The notes under the pieces are model-generated. The model was given only the letters and a program-made list of their open reading frames with translations. It had not been told where the DNA came from and made no database searches. This document shows, one piece after another, positions 8,191 to 16,934 of a stretch of 64,000 bases of DNA (position 1 is the first letter of the stretch; every line of letters starts with the position of its first letter). The stretch comes from JBGZEX01 sp041846495 (lineage in GTDB: Bacteria; Bacteroidota; Bacteroidia; Bacteroidales; Marinifilaceae). Location: positions 1-64,000 of the forward strand of contig JBGZEX010000026.1 of assembly GCA_041846495.1 (NCBI GenBank). Reading direction: 5' to 3'. The position numbers were made by a program, and so were the translations under genes.

Positions 8191-10935
8191 TTATATTTTG
8201 ATTTTTATCTCGCTTCCGAAAAATGCGGAACGTCTGTTCTGAAGACGCACCTTCAGATTGGTTTCATAAACGGGATTATAACTGAAAATTTCATTGACGA
8301 AAAAGGAAACTTTAACATATCGTCCCAACTCTTTCGTCATCTTCATATTGCAAGAAATGGAAACGGGAGTTTTTTTCGCTTCGAACATCCCATCGGGTAA
8401 GGAAAGTTCGAGTTGCTTCTGCAAAGGATCCGAGATATCCAACTCCATACCCGGTTTTTCTTCTCCCGGAGGAGCCACCCAATAAGAAGGAAGTGCAGCG
8501 TAAGGCAAAACTCTGTAATCGGTAAACCAAACGGACTGCAATGTAGTCGAAAAAATCAAACGCAAAGCGGGGATATGAGTATCCGTTCGCAAAACGGAAT
8601 GGAAGCGCCGGCTCTCATTATCATTACGTCCTGCATAGAATCCTATATAAGGGAACAGCATATTATTCAATATAACAGGCGGTCGATAAGCCACAGGTAA
8701 ACTATTCCCGTATAATGTCTTGTAATAAGCTCCCTGCAATCTGATTTTAGTATTCAAAGAAAGAATTTCAGGAAAAATCAAGATGTATTCTATTCCTTTC
8801 TTTTTTGTCTTCACACTATTATCCGGCATAGACAATAATGAAAGCCGCTCTATTCTCTCCTTTTCGAAAAGGTCGAGCGTAGGCTTGGTATCGGAGATAT
8901 TTCCGTCATACGTATAACGGTTAAAGGGGGTATATACGGAAATATCCCGGTTTTCGAATCCCTGTTTCGTAAAATGCCTGAAAAAATTGAGTTGCAGATG
9001 GGTTCCTCCATACCCCAAGTCGATTCCGACTTCCCATTTGGTTTCCGTATTACATTTCAATTGGGGATTAATGTGTTCGAACACGTATGTACGCACCCAC
9101 AATAATCTGTTTTCCGGTTTATTATGATAGTAGTTGGCTTCGATAAAATCCAAATAGGCCGGTTCCGGATGCAGATAGGCCAAAGTAGGGAACTTAACAT
9201 GTTGTCCGTAACCGAAAGAGAGGGTCGTACGCAGAGGTCTGCCGCCCAACTCCGTATCCGGAGCGGAGAAAGAGGTGTACATCCGGGGTTCCGCAGGCAG
9301 AGTCTTTGCAAGGTCGCGTTCCCGTCCCACAATAGCCAAATCATGAGACAGTCGGACTCCCACACGAGTATGGTTTTTCCAACCGCCGGGAAGTTCGAAA
9401 CGGAGATTTTGTTCGATAAAACATGCCAAGGGTGCCGATGCGGGAATATCCTTATAAGCCAAAGGACGGGAAGAGGTCGAAGAACCGGGATTCGGAGGAA
9501 GTTTCGGATCGTAAATCGGGCCTTTGCCGAAGTTTTTATCATACCGGAATTCAAGTCCTGCCATAAGCGAACCGTTAATTTTATCTCGATAAAATCTACA
9601 GGTATTACGGATTTGAACAAAAGCCGCCATCGGTCTGCCGTCCGTAGAAAATTCGGAGAAATAGATATTGGGTAGGTAAATACCCTCCGCTTCTCCGTCG
9701 GTTTTAAGCAGCGGCTGTGCCAGAGTTTTATTAGGAGTGATATAACGCTCCTGCCTCACCACATCCCGGATTAAATTCAAGGAGAACGTAGCTTCCAGCG
9801 ATGCCGGATATTTTGCCTTCTTCCCGTAATTGAAAGCAAAGCGGGTTATCATCCCGATTTTATCGTATTCTCCTCTATAAGTTTCCTTGGAAACCATGGT
9901 TTCGGGATCGAACTTTTGAGAATCGAGGGTCGTCGTATAATTAAGGGTAATATTCAACTTGGGTGTCCATTCTCCTTTCCCCGTATAGGCATAACGCAAT
10001 AAGCCCGTAATCCGGCGATATCCGGTAATGGGGTTGCGTATATCCCCCGTCGAACCGGCATAATCCATACCCGCATACAAACTTTGTCCTTTCGACAGAT
10101 CGAATCCTTTTCCTACGGAGAATAATTTGGTATAAGGATCGGCTTGGATACGGACTTCATAAGGAGACACTCCCGCTTTCGTATTCAGTACAATGGCTCC
10201 ACTGGTGAGGTTTCCGTAACGAACCGAAGGTATGCCCTGAATCACCTCTATGCTCTCGATATGGTCTATCGATATTTCCCGCATATCTATACCCATATTC
10301 ATCGTACTCCTCTCCATAAGTTTTTGATCCCTGTTGCCCATACCCTGCAGATTGGCATCATTGGACATAGGGACATCGTCCATAATTATGGAGGTTCCGA
10401 GAGCAGAGTTCTGCGAACTACGCGTTTCTCTCATCTCTATCTGTTGAACCGAGCGAAGTCCGGGATTTCTCCATAATCCTCCGGGAGTCAAAGCCATCAC
10501 ATCCAATAGTCCCGTAGGTTGCAGATATTCCAAGGCATCCTTACGGATGCGCGTAATACCGCTTTCCTTACGCAAAAGTTCTGCGGTAACCGTCACTCCC
10601 TTAAGTGCATAAGACTTAGGTTCCATATATATCGTATCGGTATGGGGCTGCGTTCTCCCCACAATACGATGCTTTACAGGCATATATCCGATATAATTGG
10701 CCTGGAGCGTATAATATTTCCCCGGCACAAGACGGCGCAGAAAGATTTTTCCCTCTATATCCGTATAATTCATCAACTCCAATTCTTCAATCATTACGGT
10801 TGTCATGGAAAGCGGATTCCCCGTTCGGGAATCCAAAAACAAAACGGTATGAACGATATCGGCAGAAGGTTTTTGTGCCGATAAATTCCACACCGGAGAG
10901 CACAAGAGCAAGTACAGGATAAATCGTTTTCGCAT
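8191..10935 (-). CDS. TonB-dependent receptor in the feo operon
   Basis: From the chosen start this 914-aa protein has a signal peptide (MRKRFILYLLLCSPVWNLSAQ), a carboxypeptidase-regulatory-like domain (about 25-110), a plug domain with SIIMDDVPMSNDANLQG and YGNLTSGAIVLNTKAG, and a large barrel. An in-frame ATG at 10981-10983 adds 16 residues but would bury the signal peptide, so the ATG at 10933-10935 is preferred. It follows the Cys-rich protein by 51 nt and precedes the DUF4876 gene by 17 nt. Location downstream of feoAB points to an iron compound as the ligand, which is not proven. Confidence 0.87.
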   Translation of the reverse strand: MRKRFILYLLLCSPVWNLSAQKPSADIVHTVLFLDSRTGNPLSMTTVMIEELELMNYTDIEGKIFLRRLVPGKYYTLQANYIGYMPVKHRIVGRTQPHTDTIYMEPKSYALKGVTVTAELLRKESGITRIRKDALEYLQPTGLLDVMALTPGGLWRNPGLRSVQQIEMRETRSSQNSALGTSIIMDDVPMSNDANLQGMGNRDQKLMERSTMNMGIDMREISIDHIESIEVIQGIPSVRYGNLTSGAIVLNTKAGVSPYEVRIQADPYTKLFSVGKGFDLSKGQSLYAGMDYAGSTGDIRNPITGYRRITGLLRYAYTGKGEWTPKLNITLNYTTTLDSQKFDPETMVSKETYRGEYDKIGMITRFAFNYGKKAKYPASLEATFSLNLIRDVVRQERYITPNKTLAQPLLKTDGEAEGIYLPNIYFSEFSTDGRPMAAFVQIRNTCRFYRDKINGSLMAGLEFRYDKNFGKGPIYDPKLPPNPGSSTSSRPLAYKDIPASAPLACFIEQNLRFELPGGWKNHTRVGVRLSHDLAIVGRERDLAKTLPAEPRMYTSFSAPDTELGGRPLRTTLSFGYGQHVKFPTLAYLHPEPAYLDFIEANYYHNKPENRLLWVRTYVFEHINPQLKCNTETKWEVGIDLGYGGTHLQLNFFRHFTKQGFENRDISVYTPFNRYTYDGNISDTKPTLDLFEKERIERLSLLSMPDNSVKTKKKGIEYILIFPEILSLNTKIRLQGAYYKTLYGNSLPVAYRPPVILNNMLFPYIGFYAGRNDNESRRFHSVLRTDTHIPALRLIFSTTLQSVWFTDYRVLPYAALPSYWVAPPGEEKPGMELDISDPLQKQLELSLPDGMFEAKKTPVSISCNMKMTKELGRYVKVSFFVNEIFSYNPVYETNLKVRLQNRRSAFFGSEIKIKI

Positions 10936-10986
10936 ATAAAAAACCCCATTCGTTTTTTTCAATATATCCATAAAACGATTCATGCT

Positions 10987-11175
10987 TTATCGGGATTTCT
11001 TTCCGGAAGATTTCGATTGTTTAGAAACGGAATTACAAGAAGCGCACGAAGACGAGCAACCGCATCCCGGACATTCGGTCTTGCCTTTGCAAATATTCGA
11101 AACCATCCGAAATATTTTAAATCCTATGTATAACACACATATTCCCAATATGATATATACCGCTATATCCTGCAT
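10987..11175 (-). CDS. FeoB-associated Cys-rich membrane protein
   Basis: This 62-aa protein has one N-terminal transmembrane helix (IAVYIILGICVLYIGFKIF) and a short cysteine cluster C29, C35, C38, C40, C44, C47 (pattern CxxxxxCxxCxCxxxCxxC) with a basic tail. This is the usual make-up of the small FeoB-associated proteins found after feoB in Bacteroidota and Firmicutes. It lies 38 nt after feoAB. It may hand over or sense Fe(II), or act on FeoB as FeoC does elsewhere; neither has been shown for this family as far as I know. Confidence 0.85.
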   Translation of the reverse strand: MQDIAVYIILGICVLYIGFKIFRMVSNICKGKTECPGCGCSSSCASCNSVSKQSKSSGKKSR

Positions 11176-11213
11176 AAAAGTCTACCTTGAAATCCCGAAC
11201 TCATAAATATTTT

Positions 11214-13538
11214 TCAACCGCCCAACAATCCTCCTATTTGATACACGCCAAAGGCCAATACCCATGCTAAAAGCGTATTGAAAAAAGCGGAAAAAACAGC
11301 CCATTTCCACGCCCCCGATTCATTTTTTATAGCGACAAGAGTCGCCAGACAAGGAAAATAAACCAAGGTAAATACCATATAGCCGAAAGCGACTAACGGC
11401 GATATGGGGATACGGGTTCCCCCGGCCGTATTTTCGGGATAAAGTACACATAAGGTACTAAGTACTATCTCCTTGGCTCCCACTCCCGAAAGAAGTCCTA
11501 TTCCCAACCTCCAATCGAATCCCAAGGGTTTGATCGCCGGCTCTATGGTTTTCCCGAATCTGCCGAGATAGGAAGTTTCCTGATGCTCCAATTCGGTCAT
11601 TTCCTCCGTTTTTCTCGGGAAATAACTCAATGCCCATACAATGATGGAAGCCACCAATATGATTCCCCCCATTTTCCGGAGATAATGTTTTCCTTTTTCC
11701 CAGGAATGCCGGAATACGGCCTTATAGGTCGGCATACGATAAGGCGGCAATTCCATAACGAAAGGCGTATTATCCTCGGCGACCAAAAAACGAGAGAAAA
11801 GTTTCGCCAGAACGACGGCCAATACTATGCCCAATATATATATGGAAAAGAGCACCAACGTCTGGTGCTGAGGAAAAAAAAGACCTGCAAAAAATATATA
11901 TACCGGCAATCGGGCGGAACAGGACATAAAAGGATTCACCAACATGGTAACCAAACGGTTGTTGCTATTTTCGATCGTACGTACCGACATTATGGCCGGG
12001 ACATTGCAACCGAATCCCATGACGAGGGGAATAAAAGATTTCCCGTGAAGTCCCATTTTATGCATGAGTTTGTCCATAATAAAGGCTGCCCGCGACATAT
12101 AGCCGGAATCCTCCATAAAAGACATGAAAAAATAGAGTATCAATATATTGGGCAGAAAAACAATAACGCCCCCCACTCCTCCTATTATACCGTCAACCAG
12201 CATATCCCGCAAAGCACCTTCCGGCATGGATTCGCTCAAAACCCCGCCCAACCAATCTACGAAAGCTTCGATCCACTGCATGGGATAATCTCCCAAAGCG
12301 AAAGTAGTCCAAAACATCACGAACATAAAAAAGAAAAAAATCGGGAAGCCCCAAAATTTATGCGTAACGAAAGAATCGATAAACTTTGTTTTCAATCGAT
12401 TTTCCCGATGGGATTCCCGATAAGTCTCCAGTAAAGCACCCCGGATAAAACCGTATTTTGCATTCACCACCGCAGCCTCGCTATCTTCCCCCAACATTTC
12501 GGCGATATGTTTGCAGACCGCCTCTTTTATCCGCATAATCTCCGCCGCATTCGGCATTGCGGATATGATTTTCACGATATCGGCATCCGATTCGATAAGT
12601 TTAATTGCAAGGAAACGGGAATGGTACTTATACTTCAGCGCTTCGTTTTTTATCAATTCCCGTCTCAGTTTTCCGATACCGGTCTCTATTTCGCCGCCGT
12701 GATTTATATGTATGTGCCGGCCTATATCTTTTTTCCCCTCATAAATCTCCACCACCTTATCGAAAAGTTCGTCTATACCCCGTTTTTTCTTACAAACCGT
12801 AGGTATCATGGGAATACCTAAAAGCGTACCCAACAAGCCCGTATCCAAACTGCTGCCGCTGGTTTCAAACTCATCGTACATATTCAAAGCCGCCACAATC
12901 GGGATATTCATATCGATGAGCTGGGTGGTAAGATATAAATTGCGCTCTATATTAGTCGTATCCAAAACATTGATTACCACATCCGGAGCCTCTTCCACCA
13001 AGTGCCGCCGCACATACAATTCTTCGGGAGAATAAGCCGAAAGCGAATATGTGCCCGGTAAATCCACAATCTTTATCTTATAATCCTTATGTTTGAAATA
13101 TCCTATCTTGGATTCCACGGTAACCCCTCCGTAATTCCCCACATGCTCATGTGCTCCGGATGCCAGATTGAATAAGGAAGTCTTACCCGAATTCGGATTG
13201 CCTACAAGAGCCACGTGTATCTCGTGCAATCTCGCAGAAATCCGGGATGTGTCTTCATCCTCGCCTATGGAAGCCATTCCGTCGTACCCATCTTTACCGC
13301 CTTTTACGTAGTTTTCTTCTTCAACCACCTCTATCATCGCCGCTTCCTGACGCCTTAAAGAGACCTCATATCCCATCACCTTATATTTTATCGGATCCTT
13401 TAACGGTGCATTGAGCACGACATCGATGCGTTCTCCGGGTAAAAAACCCATTTCAATAATACGTTTACGAAAACCTCCGTACCCCATTACTTTAACGATA
13501 ACCGCATGTTCTCCGGTCTTAAGCTCTGACAAACGCAT
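11214..13538 (-). CDS. feoB: Ferrous iron transporter, FeoA-FeoB fusion
   Basis: This 774-aa protein fuses FeoA (residues 1-75, SH3-like, MRLSELKTGEHAVIVKV) to FeoB. The cytoplasmic G domain has G1 GNPNSGKTS (about 113), a G2 loop with GGVTVE, and G3 DLPGTYSLS (about 159); the membrane part holds two Gate motifs and MGFGCNVPAIM. It imports Fe(II) across the inner membrane. The frame is open to 13598, but a promoter at 13561-13592 lies inside that extension, so the ATG at 13536-13538 is the start. It heads an apparent operon with the Cys-rich protein, a TonB receptor, DUF4876 and DUF6850. Confidence 0.96.
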   Translation of the reverse strand: MRLSELKTGEHAVIVKVMGYGGFRKRIIEMGFLPGERIDVVLNAPLKDPIKYKVMGYEVSLRRQEAAMIEVVEEENYVKGGKDGYDGMASIGEDEDTSRISARLHEIHVALVGNPNSGKTSLFNLASGAHEHVGNYGGVTVESKIGYFKHKDYKIKIVDLPGTYSLSAYSPEELYVRRHLVEEAPDVVINVLDTTNIERNLYLTTQLIDMNIPIVAALNMYDEFETSGSSLDTGLLGTLLGIPMIPTVCKKKRGIDELFDKVVEIYEGKKDIGRHIHINHGGEIETGIGKLRRELIKNEALKYKYHSRFLAIKLIESDADIVKIISAMPNAAEIMRIKEAVCKHIAEMLGEDSEAAVVNAKYGFIRGALLETYRESHRENRLKTKFIDSFVTHKFWGFPIFFFFMFVMFWTTFALGDYPMQWIEAFVDWLGGVLSESMPEGALRDMLVDGIIGGVGGVIVFLPNILILYFFMSFMEDSGYMSRAAFIMDKLMHKMGLHGKSFIPLVMGFGCNVPAIMSVRTIENSNNRLVTMLVNPFMSCSARLPVYIFFAGLFFPQHQTLVLFSIYILGIVLAVVLAKLFSRFLVAEDNTPFVMELPPYRMPTYKAVFRHSWEKGKHYLRKMGGIILVASIIVWALSYFPRKTEEMTELEHQETSYLGRFGKTIEPAIKPLGFDWRLGIGLLSGVGAKEIVLSTLCVLYPENTAGGTRIPISPLVAFGYMVFTLVYFPCLATLVAIKNESGAWKWAVFSAFFNTLLAWVLAFGVYQIGGLLGG

Positions 13539-13560
13539 AAAAACAGAATTAATTCCACTG

Positions 13561-13592
13561 CAAAAGTAGAAGTATAAAACTGAAAATACAAT
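13561..13592 (-). promoter_or_regulatory. feoAB promoter
   Basis: On the minus strand ATTG (13592-13589) is 20 nt from TACTTTTG (13568-13561), a Bacteroidota promoter with one mismatch in the -33 element. The transcript should start near 13556, about 20 nt before the feoAB ATG. The -33 element overlaps the palindrome at 13591-13608. Confidence 0.72.
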
Positions 13593-13608
13593 CCCCATAA
13601 ATGGGGAT
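13591..13608 (-). promoter_or_regulatory. Palindromic operator ATCCCC-N6-GGGGAT upstream of feoAB
   Basis: The sequence ATCCCCAT-AA-ATGGGGAT is an 18-bp perfect inverted repeat. On the minus strand it runs straight into the -33 element (ATGGGGATTG). Its centre is about 42 bp before the predicted transcript start. The same palindrome in the same register stands before the TonB receptor gene (16208-16225). The position suits an activator touching RNA polymerase at -41.5, and the N6 gap between half-sites matches CRP/FNR-type sites; the regulator is unknown. Confidence 0.65.
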
Positions 13609-13635
13609 TTTTACGATAAAATCGGATACTGAAAC

Positions 13636-13659
13636 AGGGTGTCCGAAAGCGGACACCCT
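13636..13659 (-). terminator. Hairpin terminator after the upstream TonB receptor gene
   Basis: AGGGTGTCCG (13636-13645) and CGGACACCCT (13650-13659) form a perfect 10-bp stem with a 4-nt loop, 29 nt past the receptor stop codon. On the minus strand it is followed by GTTTC, only a weak U-tract. It separates the receptor transcript from the feoAB promoter. Confidence 0.7.
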
Positions 13660-13688
13660 ATCATGAAATTTATCGGAAATATCAGAAT

Positions 13689-16148
13689 TCAGTGATTGAT
13701 TTTCAGAGATATACCTCCATAAAACATCCTTCCGTACATCGGAGCATACATAAAAGCCGCATCGTCCGTATGTTTTTCATCCTGCACATAATCGAATATA
13801 TTATTTATTCCGGCATAGATATTGAATCCGCCTATCGTCTTGGCTATTTTTGCATTAAACAAAATAAAATCGGGCGTTTTTTTAATCTTGGCCGGCTCTT
13901 CGTCATCCTTCATATAATCGATATACATCCGTCCCTGATAATTCCCGATTAAAATAAACCTCCAGGTTTTAGGCACATATTCCAATTTTATATTGCCGGT
14001 AGTAGCCGGAAAGCGGGAAATTTGCCTGGAGTCTTTTTCGAAGGACGTCCCTTCCCAATCCTTCCTTATATTCTTGTATTTCCCTTGATTATAGGTAAAA
14101 TCCGCATCCAATCTGAGATTTGAAACGATGTTCACCATAGAGGAAAACTCTATACCCTGCACATAGGCATCGTCTATATTTTCCCATTGATAGGTATAAC
14201 CGTTTGCTCTGACTACATCATCGGCATCCGAAAAACCGATTTTATTTTTCAGATTCGTACGGAACCCGTTCAAACTCATGCGGAAATTTTTCCCGTAATA
14301 ATCGCCGGAAATATTAAAACTCATCGATTTTTCGGGTTTCAATGCGGACGATTTCCATACTCGGGGAGAGCCGCTGCACAAATGCAGGTCTTCGGAAAAT
14401 CCGTAAGGAGCACGGAAACCCGTACCGAAATTCGCCCTGAGGGAGAATCCCGAGCTCACTTCGTATTTTATCGCCAAACGGGGATTAAAGGTTTTCTCAT
14501 CGAATTTAACTTCCGGGAAAGCGGAGGTGATATCCACTTTTCGATCGGCCGTATACTTTTCCTTGGAGCGATGCATATCGAAACGGATTCCGGGAACTAC
14601 CATCAACTTAGGCGCAACGGCCCATTCATCCTGTATAAAAAATCCGTATTCGTCGGCAGTTTTTTTACTGTACGACGTATAAGCCGTTCCATAATAATCT
14701 TTCATGGCGGCAGCAGTGTCGGTAATCACATACTTGCCGCTTTCCTTCAAGCGGTCGGTATAAAGTTGTCCTCCGGCAATAAGGCTATGATTCCCCAATT
14801 TCAAAGCATAACTGAAGGCGGCATTGAAAGAATTTTCCTTCGCTATATAGGGACGCATTTCGGCTATATCCGGGAGAGTATCGTGCGGTGCGAATTTACC
14901 GTATCTGTTGTCCGTATGAGTCTTGTGATAAGAGCCCAAGAAAGCGTCGTTCGTAGCATTACGCCTGTGATTCACATAAGATGCCGTAAAATTCAGAGAA
15001 GAATGCTCGCTTAGGGCCACATTATAATCCAATTCGGCCGTATATCTCTCGGTCGTAATACTTTCCGTACCTTCCGTAAAGGGATTTCGGAATATATCCT
15101 CCCGTAAATCGCCGCCCGCCCGCCTTTCGGACGAAGCCATACCGCGAATCACCAATTTCTCGTCGGCATCCGAGAAAGGATTATAAAAGAATAAATTGAA
15201 ACCCATATTATTCAAACGAGTCTCCACCCTATCCGAAATCCCGTCCTTATGCTTTACTTCCGAACGGCTTTCTCCGTCTTGCGTCTGATCGATGGCATCC
15301 GCCGTCTGGCGCTGGGCGAATACGGATAACCCTATATTACCTCTTTCGTTCCTCATGGAAGAATTGACATCGTATATATGAGTACCGTAGCTTCCGAATT
15401 GAACTCCTATTTTCGTATAAGGAATAAAAGACGGATCTTTGGTCACTATATTAATGGCTCCGGCCACGGCACTACTCCCATACAAAGCCGAACCGGCTCC
15501 TTTAACTACCTCGATACGGTCTATATCGGAAGTAGACATCTGTTGAAGTCCGTATACTCCGGCCAAACCGGAATACATGGGTTGTCCGTTTATAAGAACC
15601 TGAGTATGTTCCGCTCCCAAACCTTGCATACGCACCATACTGAAATTGCAGAACTGGCATTGCTGCTCCACCCTTACGCCGGGAACGCCCTCCAATGCCT
15701 GATAAATATTGACGGCATTCTTATCCTCTATTTCCCGGGAATTAACTACCTCCGTACGTATGGGAACATTTTTCAGATGATGATACGTACGCGTACCCGT
15801 TACGACCACCTGGTCCAAATCGAAAATATCCTCCTCCATATCCACATATAAAGCTTGGCCTTTGCCTTTTTCCATAAAAACTTCTTTTTCCAAGGTTTTA
15901 TAACCTACGGCCTGAAAAATAATGATACATTTACCTACGGGCAAGTTTGCAAGTTTATAATGTCCCGTTGCATCCGTAGACGTACCCAAACGGGTACCTT
16001 TAACGATAAGCGTCACATAGGGAAGATGTTCCCCCGTCTTGGCATCCTGAACATGACCGAACAACATTGCATCCGTCTTCACTCTCTTCTGAGCACACAA
16101 TGGCGTTAAAAACAAAACGCCGATACAAAAAACAATAATTCTCTTCAT
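13689..16148 (-). CDS. TonB-dependent receptor with Cys/Met-rich plug motif
   Basis: This 819-aa outer-membrane receptor has a signal peptide (MKRIIVFCIGVLFLTPLCAQ), a carboxypeptidase-regulatory-like domain (about 28-105), a TonB-box-like DQVVVTGTR (112-120), a plug with IEVVKGAGSALYGSSAVAGA, and a barrel. The plug holds C164, C167, M171 and M174 (CQFCNFSMVRM), a possible metal site. It belongs with COG4771-type receptors for iron complexes. It has its own promoter and a terminator, and shares a promoter palindrome with feoAB, so the two are probably co-regulated. The ligand (ferric siderophore, haem or another metal) is not evident. Confidence 0.9.
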   Translation of the reverse strand: MKRIIVFCIGVLFLTPLCAQKRVKTDAMLFGHVQDAKTGEHLPYVTLIVKGTRLGTSTDATGHYKLANLPVGKCIIIFQAVGYKTLEKEVFMEKGKGQALYVDMEEDIFDLDQVVVTGTRTYHHLKNVPIRTEVVNSREIEDKNAVNIYQALEGVPGVRVEQQCQFCNFSMVRMQGLGAEHTQVLINGQPMYSGLAGVYGLQQMSTSDIDRIEVVKGAGSALYGSSAVAGAINIVTKDPSFIPYTKIGVQFGSYGTHIYDVNSSMRNERGNIGLSVFAQRQTADAIDQTQDGESRSEVKHKDGISDRVETRLNNMGFNLFFYNPFSDADEKLVIRGMASSERRAGGDLREDIFRNPFTEGTESITTERYTAELDYNVALSEHSSLNFTASYVNHRRNATNDAFLGSYHKTHTDNRYGKFAPHDTLPDIAEMRPYIAKENSFNAAFSYALKLGNHSLIAGGQLYTDRLKESGKYVITDTAAAMKDYYGTAYTSYSKKTADEYGFFIQDEWAVAPKLMVVPGIRFDMHRSKEKYTADRKVDITSAFPEVKFDEKTFNPRLAIKYEVSSGFSLRANFGTGFRAPYGFSEDLHLCSGSPRVWKSSALKPEKSMSFNISGDYYGKNFRMSLNGFRTNLKNKIGFSDADDVVRANGYTYQWENIDDAYVQGIEFSSMVNIVSNLRLDADFTYNQGKYKNIRKDWEGTSFEKDSRQISRFPATTGNIKLEYVPKTWRFILIGNYQGRMYIDYMKDDEEPAKIKKTPDFILFNAKIAKTIGGFNIYAGINNIFDYVQDEKHTDDAAFMYAPMYGRMFYGGISLKINH

Positions 16149-16177
16149 TTCTTACTCCATTAAATTTTAAAAGTTTG

Positions 16178-16209
16178 CAAAGATAACGAATACGACACAA
16201 TCAATCAAT
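16178..16209 (-). promoter_or_regulatory. Promoter of the TonB receptor gene
   Basis: On the minus strand ATTG (16209-16206) is 20 nt from TATCTTTG (16185-16178). Both element spacing and the -33 variant are the same as in the feoAB promoter. The transcript should start near 16173, about 25 nt before the ATG. Confidence 0.72.
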
Positions 16210-16225
16210 CCCCATTTCCGGGGAT
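16208..16225 (-). promoter_or_regulatory. Palindromic operator ATCCCC-N6-GGGGAT upstream of TonB receptor
   Basis: ATCCCC (16208-16213) and GGGGAT (16220-16225) are inverted arms 6 bp apart. Read on the minus strand the 20-bp block including the -33 element is identical to the feoAB site at 16 of 20 positions; all differences lie in the spacer. Arms, gap and register to the -33 and -7 elements are conserved, which argues for binding by one regulator. Confidence 0.65.
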
Positions 16226-16393
16226 ATTTGCTAACGTCCGTCCCCATATCCGACTAATTGGGAAAAACGATACGGACGACGAGGCGAAAAGAAGCGGGGA
16301 ATCCTTATTAAAAGAATATCTTCCTTCAAGCGAAAAGAAGCAAAGTCAATGGGGGTATAATTCCGATATGAAAAACGGGAAGAGGAGAAGTGT

Positions 16394-16864
16394 TCAGGAA
16401 CCGAACGAATCGAAGGCAAAAGGAATAAGAGCGGAAGCCTTTATTACGAGGGTCTCGTTCTTTCCCATCAAAACCACGTCGAAATCCCGACGGAAACGCT
16501 CCGCCGCCTCAACCATCACCTGCCGACAGGCACCGCACGGACTAATGAATTCCTCTATAATATCTCCCTTTCGGGCAGCCGTCACGGCCATAGCCCGGAC
16601 GGGAGTATCCGGATAAGTCGCATGGGCATAAAAAAGAGCGACCCGTTCCGCACATAAACCCGAAGGATAGGCGATGTTTTCCTGATTGTTTCCGCAAATT
16701 ATCTCGCCGTTATCCAACAAAACGGCAGCCCCTACGGAAAATCCCGAATATTTCGCATAAGCCCGCTTCATTGCACCGAGTGCCCTACGACATAATTCTT
16801 CGTACTCCCGAGGACAATCTCCGGTATACAAATCATAAGCCAACCTTATTTCCTTGCGAACCAT
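16394..16864 (-). CDS. cdd: Cytidine deaminase
   Basis: This 156-aa enzyme deaminates cytidine and deoxycytidine to uridine and deoxyuridine in pyrimidine salvage. It has the zinc site of the family: CAERVAL (about 71-77, with the catalytic Glu) and PCGACRQ (about 108-114), and YSGFSVGAAVL upstream of these. The length is somewhat above that of short tetrameric deaminases. It is a single gene with its own promoter at 16887-16917 and is divergent from the glucosaminidase gene. Confidence 0.95.
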   Translation of the reverse strand: MVRKEIRLAYDLYTGDCPREYEELCRRALGAMKRAYAKYSGFSVGAAVLLDNGEIICGNNQENIAYPSGLCAERVALFYAHATYPDTPVRAMAVTAARKGDIIEEFISPCGACRQVMVEAAERFRRDFDVVLMGKNETLVIKASALIPFAFDSFGS

Positions 16865-16886
16865 AATATTTTTATTAATTTTACCA

Positions 16887-16917
16887 CAAATATAATTTAA
16901 GCGGATAGAATAATAAA
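16887..16917 (-). promoter_or_regulatory. Promoter of cdd
   Basis: On the minus strand TTTA (16917-16914) is 19 nt from TATATTTG (16894-16887). The -7 element is perfect and the -33 has one mismatch. The start of transcription would be near 16883, about 19 nt before the cdd ATG. Confidence 0.55.
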
Positions 16918-16934
16918 ATTGTCAGTCGAATAAA

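Noticed and set aside
14187..15014. 275-codon frame on the plus strand inside the TonB receptor gene
   Set aside because: It is antisense to a well-supported receptor gene and its product has no family features; similar long antisense frames lie opposite feoAB (11583-12434) and serS (55442-56368).
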